This document shows, piece by piece, positions 46,386-55,069 of a stretch of DNA of 64,000 bases (position 1 is its first letter; every line of letters starts with the position of its first letter). The stretch lies in contig NZ_JBBMFF010000205.1 of assembly GCF_040096185.1 (NCBI RefSeq), positions 1 through 64,000 on the forward strand. Reading direction: 5' to 3'. Source of the DNA: JAZOXB01 sp040096185. Its GTDB lineage: Bacteria; Bacillota; Clostridia; Oscillospirales; Oscillospiraceae. Below the pieces are notes generated by a model, which worked only from the letters and a program-made list of their open reading frames with translations, had not been told where the DNA came from and ran no database searches. Made by a program: the position numbers and the translations under genes.

Positions 46386-47146
46386 GGTTCCTCCAGATAG
46401 CCCCGCGCGCAAAGCCAGCGCAGCGAGAGCTCACAGTTCTGATTTTCGATCGTATAATCCGCCGCCGGGCACTGCTCCGCCAGCGCGGCAAGGATATCCG
46501 GCATCGGGATCATGCCCTGCCCGAGCGCGTCGTGCAGGTCCCAGTCGCCGTCGTTGTTGTGCAGGTGCACATGGCGCAGCCACGGGGCCATCGGCGCGAT
46601 CCAATCCAGAGGCGGCGTTTCGCTCACGCGGGTATTGGCATGGCCGACATCGAGGCACAGGCCGAAGCGCGGGTCGTTGACTGCGGCAGCGATCTGCACG
46701 AGCATATCCGGCCCCGGCTCCATCACGTTTTCCAGCGCAAGGCAGAGGCCGTCCGGGGCATCCCGGAGAAATTCCCGCCAGAATTCGACGGAACGGGCCG
46801 TGAACCACTCCGGAAAATAGACAAGCGGGATATAGCCGCTGTGCACCACGATGCGCCGGATGCCGAGCGCCAGCGCCGCCTGCGCGGTCTGCCGGAAGCG
46901 CAGCATGACGACCTCGCGCACGCGCGGGTCGATGGCGCAGGGCGACAGCTCCGCAAACGGCGCATGCAGCCAGAGAGAGCCGATCCCGCTGCAGCGCGCC
47001 CGTGCGGCCTCCGTAGCCGCAGGCTCCTCCAGCCTCCGCGCCTCGCAGAAATCCGTCAGCTCCAGCCCAAGGCCCCATTTCCGGGCCAGTGCGGCGGCAT
47101 TTTCATCCATCCCGGAGAGAAATAACTTCCCGCGTAGCGTCTGCAT
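46382..47146 (-). CDS. cbiR: TIM-barrel AP-endonuclease-2-type protein, candidate CbiR
   Basis: 254 residues of the xylose isomerase-like/AP endonuclease 2 TIM-barrel superfamily. Metal-ligand positions are visible: RRIVVHSGY (His), CLALENVMEPG (Glu), GLCLDVGHAN (Asp/His), WLRHVHLHNNDGDWDLH (His/His/Asp/His). CbiR of Akkermansia belongs to this superfamily and cuts cobamides to remove the nucleotide loop for remodelling. The call rests on fold, size and being the first gene of a cobT-cobU-cobS operon; sequence comparison with Akkermansia CbiR was not possible. ATG 47146 has only a weak GTGGGTGA ribosome site. Confidence 0.7.
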   Translation of the reverse strand: MQTLRGKLFLSGMDENAAALARKWGLGLELTDFCEARRLEEPAATEAARARCSGIGSLWLHAPFAELSPCAIDPRVREVVMLRFRQTAQAALALGIRRIVVHSGYIPLVYFPEWFTARSVEFWREFLRDAPDGLCLALENVMEPGPDMLVQIAAAVNDPRFGLCLDVGHANTRVSETPPLDWIAPMAPWLRHVHLHNNDGDWDLHDALGQGMIPMPDILAALAEQCPAADYTIENQNCELSLRWLCARGYLEEP

Positions 47147-47165
47147 GTATTCACCCACTTTCAAA

Positions 47166-47229
47166 GCCGCACCGCACGATTCCGTAAGAGCATTCGGCGA
47201 AGGCCGAAGCTGCAATTGTGCGGTGTTGC
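47166..47229. repeat. PE-2 palindromic element, copy 2
   Basis: 64 bp. The ends GCCGCACCGCACGATT and the complement of CAATTGTGCGGTGTTGC are inverted repeats. The core AGAGCATTCGGCGAA is identical to copy 1 (7573-7645). It starts 19 bp before the cbiR start codon and makes up nearly the whole leader between the predicted transcript start and the ribosome site. Confidence 0.7.
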
Positions 47230-47235
47230 TCAAAT

Positions 47236-47264
47236 ATGATATCACAAAAAGCGGCGGATGCCAA
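47236..47264 (-). promoter_or_regulatory. Promoter of the cbiR-cobTUS operon
   Basis: TTGGCA, 17-bp spacer, TATCAT on the minus strand. The -35 overlaps the terminator of the giant SLH gene. Transcription would start near 47229, at the edge of the PE-2 element. Confidence 0.6.
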
Positions 47265-47289
47265 CATCAATCTCGATGCGGCATCCGCC
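47246..47289 (-). terminator. Terminator after the giant SLH gene
   Basis: GGCGGATGCC and GGCATCCGCC pair across a 17-base loop, followed on the minus strand by GCTTTTTG. Bases 47290-47341 show only a further GC-rich palindrome (about 47307-47332). Confidence 0.75.
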
Positions 47290-47341
47290 ATTTTCCCGGC
47301 ATTCCCGCACCGCCGCAGAGCGGCGCGGGAGCGCCATAGTC

Positions 47342-47414
47342 TCAGGGAATCTCCGAACCAATCGTCTGCGGCTGAGCCGCGAAGCTTCTGCCGATTGATT
47401 CAGCGCTTTCCTTA
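47342..47414. repeat. PE-1 palindromic element, medium copy
   Basis: About 67 bp (47345-47411). GGGAATCTCCGAACCAATCG at one end matches the complement of CGATTGATTCAGCGCTTTCC at the other, with CTGCGGCTGAGCCGCGAAGC in the middle able to fold on itself. Its right edge TTA (47412-47414) is the TAA stop codon of the giant SLH gene, as in the long copy at 22823-22989. Confidence 0.75.
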
Positions 47415-50400
47415 CTTGCCGAGGGAAGCGAAGCGCATCAGCAGCGTTGCGACCTCTGCGCGGGTCGCCGTGCCCTGCGGCTCGAGGCGGCCGTTGCCCA
47501 TACCGCGCAGCAGGCCGACGGCAACTGCCCAGCGCACCGCTGCGAGCGCATAGGAGCTGACCTGCATCCCATCGGAGAACTGCGACAGATCATCGCGTGC
47601 GCCGGTGACAGCGCCGGTCTTTTCCGCATAGCGGACGATCATCGTGACCATCTGCTCGCGGGTCACCGGGGACTCGGGGTCGAACGCCGTGGTGGACACG
47701 CCGTTGATCACGCCGGCCGCATAGGCCCAGCGGACTGCATCGGCATACCAGGCATCGGCAGCGACATCCGCAAACGGGAGCGCCGCGGAGCTTGCCGGGC
47801 TGCCTGCCACGCGCCAGAGCACCATGGCGAACATCGCGCGGCTCATCTGGCCGTTCGGGCGGAACGTGCCGTCCTCAAAGCCGATGAACAGGTGGTTCGT
47901 GATGGCATAGTCCGTGCTGAGGTGATACCACTGCGCGGGATCAAGATCCGGGAAGGCGCGGCTCGGGCAGTTCGCACCGCCGTCACACACCGGGGCCTTG
48001 CCCGTCACCGTGACGACACACTGGCTGTAGGTGTGGTTGCTGTCGCCCGTCGTGAGGACGTAGACGCCTGCGGTGTCAAAGTGCCAGGCAAACGTGCCGT
48101 CCGCGGCCGTCCTGCCGAGCAGCTCGCCGCCGCAAAAGATCTGCACGCCCTCTGCCGGAGCAACACCGGTTCCCATCTGGTACACCGTTGCCGTGAACGT
48201 CTCGCTCGCCGCTGCGGTGAGCGCGGTCTCGTGGAACCAGACGTTGTACTTATAGCCGTAGTAGCTGTCGGAGTCGGCCGTCGACTCATTGGCAAACACG
48301 CCGTAGATGCCGCCGGCCGTGACGGGGACCGTCAGCGGGGAGGACGTATCATACGCGCCGTTCACGAAGTAATACTGGCCCCAGTATGCCACTGCCGCAT
48401 TGGCCGCGTTGAAGTCTTCCGGGCCGGTCAGGCTGCCGATGTAGCCATATTCGCTGACCGTGAGGACATAGTCCTCGCCGAAGCCCTGCTGCAGCGCCTC
48501 TGCGACCGTGCTGGAGGAAGAGACCTCCAGCGTGCGGTCGATCGCGCCGATGCCGTTCACGCCCGTTAGGCGGACCGTGACCGTCGCCTTGAAGGGCTTC
48601 TCCGTCACATGGACGCGGCACTGGCTGTAGGTGTGCAGCTCGTCGCCGGTCGTGAGCACATAGTCGCCCGCATGCTCAAAGCGGCAGATAACCTTGCCGT
48701 TCTCATCGCTGACGCCCATCACATTGCCGTCCGCATAGACCTTCACGCCTGCCTGCGGCACGGCGGTATTGCCCTGCATCTGGCAGACCGTGACGTCAAA
48801 GGCCGTCTCGGCCTCGGCGGTAACGCTGCGCTCGTGGATCCAGACGTTGTACTTGTAGCCGTAGTTCTCGCCGGTCGTGTTCTTCTCGTTGGCGAAGATG
48901 CCGTAAACTGCGCCGTCCGTGACAGGGACCGTCAGCGGAGAGGACGTGTCATACGCGCCGTCGATGTAGTAATACTGACCCCAGAACTCAACGCCCGCAT
49001 TGGCGGCGTTGAAATCGTCCGGGCCGGTCAGACTGCCGATGTAGCCATAGCCGCTGACCGTGAGCGTGTAGTCCTCGCCAAGGCCCTCCTGCAGAGCCTC
49101 TGCCACGGTCTTATCCGACGTTGTGTCGAACGTGCGGTCCACCGCGCCGACACCGTTCACGCCGGTCAGCACGACCGTGACCGTCGTCTTAACGGGAGGC
49201 TGGTCGCCGTCCGGGTTCGGGCCGTTCGTGCCGAGGACCGTCATGGTGGCGGAGACCTTCTGACCGATCAGCTTGGAGAAGTAGTCGTCATACCATGCGC
49301 CGGACGTAATCTTCTTGGCATACTTGGCAAAGACGGCATGCTCCAGGACGCTCTCAACGGTGACAGACGTGTTGTACTTCGGCTGCGTCAGCACCAGATT
49401 CTCATGGGCAATGACGGCCGGATTGCTGGACTTGAACTTGTTGTACTGCTCCTGACCGCCGACGGAGGAATAATCCGCCTGATCTCCGGCCACGATGCCA
49501 GCACCATGCGCGTCGCGGTAGTCATACAGCCACGTCAGGCCGCCGTTCTCGCCCGCAACGGCCTCGCGGAAGGCGTGGAGGCTCTTCGTCACGGCGTACT
49601 GCGACTCGTTCGCTCCGTCGTTCAGGCCGTCCCAGTAGTGGGCCTTGGCCTGCTCCATGAGGTTCAGCGCATCGTCAAGCTCCGCCTTTGTCAGCGGCAG
49701 GACCTTGAGGGCGATCTGCTTCTGTACGGAGACGTCCTTCGTCTTGTGCTGCATGGTAACGGTCAGCGTCACCTCCGCCGCGGCTTCGCCGGGCATCGGG
49801 CGGTAGATATTGGCGCGGTAGGCGTTGATCTCGGCCACATCCGGATCGCCCGAGGTGACGATGAACTTATAATCGTCATAGTTCTCGATGCCGGTAGCGC
49901 GTGCCGTGAGGAGCTGGATGTCGCCGTTCACGGCCTCGGGGTCGATGACCTCGCCGGTCACAACATAGGTCAGCTTCGTGACGAGATAGTTCTCGTCAAG
50001 CTCCTTCTGCATCTGCTGACGCAGCGGCTCGAGATCCTCGGCCGGGAGCGTCAGACGGAAGCCCTCGGCCTGCAGCGAGCTCTCGTTGAGCTGGAACGTC
50101 AGGGTCGGATAGAGATGGACCTTCGTGTCAACGCTCGGGCGTGTGACGCGGCCCGTCAGGACTTCGCCCGCCGTGCTGCCCTCGATGGAGATCAGCTTGG
50201 AATCGGATGTCCAGGCGAACGTGACGAACGGATAAGCGCCGGTACGCTGCGGGAGCTGCAGGTCGGAGATAATCTCCGCTTCGCTTGTATTCTGATTGCG
50301 GATGGTATCGAACGTAACGGAGGCCGCCGCCTTTTCGAGGTAATCCCGGACGGTGTCCAGATCCCAGTTCAGGATGACCATCGCCGTGATATCCGCACTG

Positions 50401-53400
50401 CTCTCGCCGCGCGTAAGCGTCAGCTCCACGCCGGAGACGCGGGCAAAGTGCGCCGCAAGGCCCAGCGTTGCGGGGTCCGCATTGAAATAGGTGATCTTGC
50501 CGTCGGCCGCGATGCCGGTCGTCTGCGCCACATCCATCGGGTAATCGAGCGCGCCGGGGTCCTTCACGGTGACGGTGAGGCCGTCAAGGTTATTTCTGCT
50601 CAGATAGTTTTCCACATAGGTGCAGAGGTTCGTATCCGTACCGGGGACCGGGTTCAGCGTGGACTTGCTGTCCAGCAGGGACTTGGCCGCCGTGACAAGC
50701 TCGTCGTTCTGCGCCTTCAGGGACTTCACCGTGATGAGGAAGGTCTTCGTGCCGGTCTCGCCGCCGTAGGCCAGCGTTGCCGTCAGCTTCACATAGACCG
50801 TGCCCGCAGACGGGAGCGTCACGACGCCCTCCGGCGTGATGACCGCGCCGTTCGAGCTGGCCCAGGTGATCGTGCCGTCAAAGCCCTCGACCGTCGAAGC
50901 AAGCGCCAGTGTGCAGTTCTCGGTGACGAGCGTCGGCTCGACCGTGAGCTTTTCCGCCGCGCGCGCAATGGCCTCGGCCGCCGCCGTGTTGACCACATGC
51001 GTGCCGCCCTGCCATGCCAGCAGCGGATAGCCGCCGTTGCGGCCGTCGTCCTGGTGGAAGGCTTCATTGCCGAGTGCAAGGACAAAGGCAGTCTCCTTCA
51101 TCTCCGCGGCGGTCTTGGCCGTCGCTTCGACATTGACGCCGTCCTTCGTGTTGCCGGTCGCAGCAGAGGCGGAGCCTTCGAGATAATAGCTGTTCCGAAT
51201 TTCGGCCGCATATTCGCCGACGAGCGCGCCGCAGGAAGCACCCTTGACGCTGCCGGTGTTATAGCAGTTCGTGACCGTGGGGTCCATGCCGCCCGTGTGC
51301 TTGCCCGCGATGCCGCCGACGCAGGTCGCGCCGGTGACGGAGCCGGTATTATAGCAGTTCAGGATCTGCACGCTGCCGTTTTCGGTGTAGCCGACGATGC
51401 CGCCGACATAGCCGCGGTTGTTGCTGCCGCCGTTGATCGCGCCGGTGTTATAGCAGCCCGTGATGGGCGCGTAGCTTGCGCCGACGATGCCGCCGACCTT
51501 CGCGTCGGAATAGGCGCTGCTCAGCGTGCAGGTCACACTGCCCTCGTTGCCGCAGTTCACGATCGCACCGCTGGCATAGACGCGCGCGGCGATGCCGCCC
51601 GTCACGCCGCCGTAGGAGGCCGCATTCGTCACGTTCACACGGCTGACGCAGCCCTCGATACGGCCGTAGCTCTGGTTGGCGAAGGCGCCGATCGCGCCGT
51701 CGCCCTCGATCGTGCCGACAAGCGTCAGATTCTTGATCACGCCGTCTGCCCCGAGGTAGCCGCACAGGCCCATCGCAGATTCGTAGGTATCGTCATTATC
51801 GCAGCTGTAATAGCCGCTGATCGTCTTGCCGTTGCCGTCCAAAATGCCGCCAAACTGCGCGCTGTATTTGCCGATACCGCCCCAGCGGTTGGCCTTCGGA
51901 GCCTCCGTGCTGTTGAGCACGAGGTTCACCATGATGCGGGCGTTGATCGTCGTCTCACCGCTGTTGACCTTCGCAGCAAACCACGCAAGCTCCTCCGGCG
52001 TCTTGATGAGGTACCACGTCACGCCGTTTTCGGTCTTCGTCTCCGGCGCGGTATCGGAGGCCTTGCCCGTCCAGACATTGCTGCCCTCCTCGAGTCTGAC
52101 CGTAACAGTCAGATCCTTGCCCGCGACCGTGAAGGAACCGGCCACATTCAGATAGCCGTCCAGCATGACGGCATAGGAATAGGTGCCGTCTGGCAGGCTG
52201 TAGACGCCGTTCACCGCCGTCTGCTCGCCGCCCTCGGCATGTGTCACGGTAATGTCCGCGCCGCTCAGCGTGCTGCCGTCGTCCGCCTTCACGGTGGCAA
52301 TGCGCACACTATGGCGCGCCGCCTGCTGCAGCGTGACATGCAGGCTGTCGTTTTCGCCCGTGACCGTCAGGCTGCCCGACGCGGTCTCATAGCCGAACAG
52401 GCTCGCCTCATAGGTGTAGCTTCCCTTCGGCAGGCGCCATGCGCCGTTCACGGCGCTCCACTGCTTGCCATCGGCATCGCGAAGAACGAGCTTTGCCTCG
52501 GCCGGGGTCAGCGTCACGCTGACGGGATAGGTGCGGACCGAGAGGGTGACCGTGATGGTGCGGCCTGCGCCGTCGATCGTAAAGCTTCCGGTCACATCGT
52601 CGCACTCATCGCGCGTGACAAGATAGGTATAGCTTCCGGAGACAAGGCGATAGGTGCCGTCCTCCTCCGGGGTCTGCTCCACGTTCTGCGCATCGTAGAC
52701 ATGGACGGAAGCGCCGGTCATGTTGACGGAGAACGCCACGATGAGCTTGGCATCCGCATCCTGCCAGGCAAGGACGGGATAGCCGCTGTTCTGATTCTTC
52801 GCGTCGTTCACGAATGCGCCGCCGAGCTTCAGCACGGTGTCGAGCGACTTCAGCTGCTCTTCCGTGAGGGCAGTTGTGTCGCCGGAGCCTCTGCCGATGG
52901 CCTGCATGCCCGTGAGGTAATAGCAGTTCGAAACGGAGCCGCCGTCGTTGTAGCCGATGAGCGAGCCCGCATAATTATAGTTGCCCGCTGCGGCCAGTGT
53001 GATCGCACCGGCATTGTAGCAGGACGTCACGGTCGTGTTCGAATCCGTCTGGCCGAGAATGCCGCCGACGCGGTTGCCGGTGGCGGAGCCGACGTTATAG
53101 CACTCACTCAGCGTAGTATAGTAGGCAGTGCCAACGATACCGGCCGAGAAATTGTTCGTACCATTGCTGATCGTGCCGAAGTTCGCGCAGCGCAGGACGG
53201 TCGAGCGCGCAGCGGACTTGCCGTTCAGACGGCCGACGATACCGCCGACATTCCGGCTCGTACCGGTGACCGTGGCATAGTTCGCGCAGGCCTCGATCGT
53301 GGCGCTGTCCGCCTGACCGGCGATGCCGCCGACATAGCCGCGGCCGGAGATGCTGCCGCGGACCGTCAGGCGGCGTACGGCCGCGCCGGTATCCAGGCAG

Positions 53401-54602
53401 CCGAACAGACCGGCATAGTCCGTCGTCTGCGAGACGAGCAGATTATCGATCGTGTGATACGCACCGTCAAAGCTGCCCGCAAAGCGGCGGGCATCGCTGC
53501 CGATCGGCGTGAAGGCCACATTGCCCATGTCCAGATTGGCTGCGAGTGTCACATGCTTTCCGGCAAAGGCATTGCCGGAGGCGACCTGTGCGGAGAGATA
53601 GGCCAGCTCCTCGCCGTTCGAGATGAGATAGGGATCCGCCTGCGTGCCGGTGCCGCCCGCAAAGCCGTCTGCCACCGTTCCGTCCCACTCGATGCCGGGG
53701 ACCATGGTGACCTTGACTGTCGTGTCGGCCTCGCCGAGCGTGAACGTGCCGCGTGCCGTCTTATAGCCCGCAGCCTTCACCTGATAGGAATAGTCCGCCG
53801 GGAAGAGCAGGTAGGAGCCGTCCTCCTCGGCCTGCATAACCTCGTCGCCGTGCTTCACGGTAACGGCCGCCGTCGTGCCTGCGGCAAGGCCCGTGATCAA
53901 GAACGCCGCCTTATAGCGTGCAAGCTCCGTCATGGTCACGGGGACTTCAACGGCCGCATCCGTCACGGTAAAGCTGCCGGTGGCCTGCGCATAGCCGAAG
54001 GCCTCGGCCGTATAGCGGTACTCGCCCGCCGGAACGCTGGCCTTGCCGTCCGTCACGGCATAGGAAGCATCCGCGCTGTCCGTCAGCGTAAAGGCCGTGC
54101 CTGCAGGCGCGCCCGTGAACGTGACGCCATAGTACGTTTTGCAGCTGAAGTCCTTCAGATAGAGCGTGTCATCGTTCCTATCGCTGCTGTAGTCCTTGGA
54201 ATACCCGATGGTCACGACGTCATTCGCCGCAACCTCCATCGTGTAGGTCTGGAAGGACGTCATCGCACCGGAATACGAGGTCGCATTGGACTTCGTCAGG
54301 TCCGTTCCGTTCTTCGTAACCGCCATATAGTCGTATTTGGACTCACTGGAGACCTTATAGGAGAAGCGGAACGTACCGCCGCTCCGGAAGGTCAGCTTGA
54401 GGGCGGAAGTCGTTCCCCCCATACCCTTGTTGCCGGATATCAGGCAAGTCTCGTCGTCGCTCTCCGCAAAGGGATAGGAGGCGTCGTTTTCCACGGTCGC
54501 CGGAACGTCCGCAAAAAACTCATCAAAACTTGCCGCTGCTGCGACCGGGATGCTGCACAGCACCATGCACAGCACAAGGATCGCCGCGATCATTCGTTTC
54601 AT
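47412..54602 (-). CDS. Giant SLH-anchored surface protein under B12 riboswitch control
   Basis: 2396 residues. Signal peptide (1-24); PEGA-like strands; GLUG beta-helix cluster (about 307-560); more PEGA-like repeats; second GLUG cluster (about 864-1144); two bacterial Ig-like domains (about 1220-1294, 1421-1500); two near-identical modules starting near 1802 and 2002 (VTVVLTGVNGVGAVDR...TVAEALQEG...GYGYIGSL...FWGQYYYIDGAYD), each with a small Ig-like tail; then three SLH domains (about 2216-2396). The modules resemble DUF4430, related to the transcobalamin C-terminal domain. With a cobalamin riboswitch upstream and cobamide genes downstream, a cell-surface cobamide-binding role is inferred. 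ATG 54602 follows AAAGGAAG; the frame upstream is the riboswitch. Confidence 0.85.
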   Translation of the reverse strand: MKRMIAAILVLCMVLCSIPVAAAASFDEFFADVPATVENDASYPFAESDDETCLISGNKGMGGTTSALKLTFRSGGTFRFSYKVSSESKYDYMAVTKNGTDLTKSNATSYSGAMTSFQTYTMEVAANDVVTIGYSKDYSSDRNDDTLYLKDFSCKTYYGVTFTGAPAGTAFTLTDSADASYAVTDGKASVPAGEYRYTAEAFGYAQATGSFTVTDAAVEVPVTMTELARYKAAFLITGLAAGTTAAVTVKHGDEVMQAEEDGSYLLFPADYSYQVKAAGYKTARGTFTLGEADTTVKVTMVPGIEWDGTVADGFAGGTGTQADPYLISNGEELAYLSAQVASGNAFAGKHVTLAANLDMGNVAFTPIGSDARRFAGSFDGAYHTIDNLLVSQTTDYAGLFGCLDTGAAVRRLTVRGSISGRGYVGGIAGQADSATIEACANYATVTGTSRNVGGIVGRLNGKSAARSTVLRCANFGTISNGTNNFSAGIVGTAYYTTLSECYNVGSATGNRVGGILGQTDSNTTVTSCYNAGAITLAAAGNYNYAGSLIGYNDGGSVSNCYYLTGMQAIGRGSGDTTALTEEQLKSLDTVLKLGGAFVNDAKNQNSGYPVLAWQDADAKLIVAFSVNMTGASVHVYDAQNVEQTPEEDGTYRLVSGSYTYLVTRDECDDVTGSFTIDGAGRTITVTLSVRTYPVSVTLTPAEAKLVLRDADGKQWSAVNGAWRLPKGSYTYEASLFGYETASGSLTVTGENDSLHVTLQQAARHSVRIATVKADDGSTLSGADITVTHAEGGEQTAVNGVYSLPDGTYSYAVMLDGYLNVAGSFTVAGKDLTVTVRLEEGSNVWTGKASDTAPETKTENGVTWYLIKTPEELAWFAAKVNSGETTINARIMVNLVLNSTEAPKANRWGGIGKYSAQFGGILDGNGKTISGYYSCDNDDTYESAMGLCGYLGADGVIKNLTLVGTIEGDGAIGAFANQSYGRIEGCVSRVNVTNAASYGGVTGGIAARVYASGAIVNCGNEGSVTCTLSSAYSDAKVGGIVGASYAPITGCYNTGAINGGSNNRGYVGGIVGYTENGSVQILNCYNTGSVTGATCVGGIAGKHTGGMDPTVTNCYNTGSVKGASCGALVGEYAAEIRNSYYLEGSASAATGNTKDGVNVEATAKTAAEMKETAFVLALGNEAFHQDDGRNGGYPLLAWQGGTHVVNTAAAEAIARAAEKLTVEPTLVTENCTLALASTVEGFDGTITWASSNGAVITPEGVVTLPSAGTVYVKLTATLAYGGETGTKTFLITVKSLKAQNDELVTAAKSLLDSKSTLNPVPGTDTNLCTYVENYLSRNNLDGLTVTVKDPGALDYPMDVAQTTGIAADGKITYFNADPATLGLAAHFARVSGVELTLTRGESSADITAMVILNWDLDTVRDYLEKAAASVTFDTIRNQNTSEAEIISDLQLPQRTGAYPFVTFAWTSDSKLISIEGSTAGEVLTGRVTRPSVDTKVHLYPTLTFQLNESSLQAEGFRLTLPAEDLEPLRQQMQKELDENYLVTKLTYVVTGEVIDPEAVNGDIQLLTARATGIENYDDYKFIVTSGDPDVAEINAYRANIYRPMPGEAAAEVTLTVTMQHKTKDVSVQKQIALKVLPLTKAELDDALNLMEQAKAHYWDGLNDGANESQYAVTKSLHAFREAVAGENGGLTWLYDYRDAHGAGIVAGDQADYSSVGGQEQYNKFKSSNPAVIAHENLVLTQPKYNTSVTVESVLEHAVFAKYAKKITSGAWYDDYFSKLIGQKVSATMTVLGTNGPNPDGDQPPVKTTVTVVLTGVNGVGAVDRTFDTTSDKTVAEALQEGLGEDYTLTVSGYGYIGSLTGPDDFNAANAGVEFWGQYYYIDGAYDTSSPLTVPVTDGAVYGIFANEKNTTGENYGYKYNVWIHERSVTAEAETAFDVTVCQMQGNTAVPQAGVKVYADGNVMGVSDENGKVICRFEHAGDYVLTTGDELHTYSQCRVHVTEKPFKATVTVRLTGVNGIGAIDRTLEVSSSSTVAEALQQGFGEDYVLTVSEYGYIGSLTGPEDFNAANAAVAYWGQYYFVNGAYDTSSPLTVPVTAGGIYGVFANESTADSDSYYGYKYNVWFHETALTAAASETFTATVYQMGTGVAPAEGVQIFCGGELLGRTAADGTFAWHFDTAGVYVLTTGDSNHTYSQCVVTVTGKAPVCDGGANCPSRAFPDLDPAQWYHLSTDYAITNHLFIGFEDGTFRPNGQMSRAMFAMVLWRVAGSPASSAALPFADVAADAWYADAVRWAYAAGVINGVSTTAFDPESPVTREQMVTMIVRYAEKTGAVTGARDDLSQFSDGMQVSSYALAAVRWAVAVGLLRGMGNGRLEPQGTATRAEVATLLMRFASLGK

Positions 54603-54635
54603 GATCCAATCTTCCTTTCTTAATACGAAAATAAT

Positions 54636-54675
54636 AAAAACACTGCGGCAGAGGGCCTCGTTTCCCCTGCCGCAG
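54636..54675 (-). terminator. Riboswitch-controlled terminator
   Basis: CTGCGGCAG and CTGCCGCAG pair (further GGG/CCC inside), followed on the minus strand by TGTTTTTATTATTTT, 34 bases before the start codon. It lies directly downstream of the cobalamin riboswitch and is probably its expression platform. Confidence 0.8.
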
Positions 54676-54717
54676 CCGTTTTCCTGCGTCATGGCGCACC
54701 TGCGCCGCATGCTTCTG

Positions 54718-54912
54718 TAGGTCTTCTGACTCGTGCTCTCGGGTCTCCCCCGCAACGCGGCGCTCAGCCTTCTCAGTTCCCCCAATGACCGGCTTTCGCC
54801 CATGGAGCTCGCGTCTTGCACATACAGCGCCGGTCGGCGTTGCAGGCTCTCACTGCATTCCCTTGTCCATCTCCGGCTGTACATATGCCCTGCCGGAGCC
54901 ACAAAAGCTTTT
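54718..54912 (-). promoter_or_regulatory. Cobalamin riboswitch
   Basis: On the minus strand the B12-box-like GAGTCAGAAGACCTAC (54733-54718) closes the element. Upstream are the typical GGGAA...GTGAGA...CCTGC core (about 54863-54840), a GCCGGTCATTGGGG segment and GACCCGAGAGCACGAG. The order and spacing match class I cobalamin aptamers. High adenosylcobalamin should favour the downstream terminator. With its promoter, the terminator and the galM promoter it fills the 467-base gap 54603-55069. Confidence 0.93.
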
Positions 54913-54928
54913 TATTTTTAACCTATTC

Positions 54929-54957
54929 AGTATAGCATATTTCCGCAGCATTGTAAA
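54929..54957 (-). promoter_or_regulatory. Promoter of the riboswitch transcript
   Basis: TTTACA, 17-bp spacer, TATACT on the minus strand, about 15-20 bp before the aptamer. Confidence 0.75.
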
Positions 54958-54992
54958 GCCGGATGAAAAACGTTCCGACCCTATAACCGCCG

Positions 54993-55021
54993 TTGACGAA
55001 GCGCCGAAAATACGCTATAAT
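54993..55021 (+). promoter_or_regulatory. Promoter of galM-thyA-folA
   Basis: TTGACG, 17-bp spacer, TATAAT, divergent from the riboswitch promoter. Confidence 0.8.
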
Positions 55022-55069
55022 TTGAATTGTATATTATGATCCGCCCCCGGCGGGAAGGAGTGCAGCATT

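Noticed and set aside
46382..47146. Ordinary sugar isomerase or DNA-repair endonuclease IV
   Set aside because: Same superfamily, but neither explains its place as first gene of a tightly overlapping cobT-cobU-cobS operon; CbiR is the better reading, held at moderate confidence.
48609..54623. A 2004-codon open frame antisense to the giant SLH gene
   Set aside because: Arg/Ala/Val-rich low-information translation with no signal or domain; a shadow of a repetitive GC-rich gene on the other strand.
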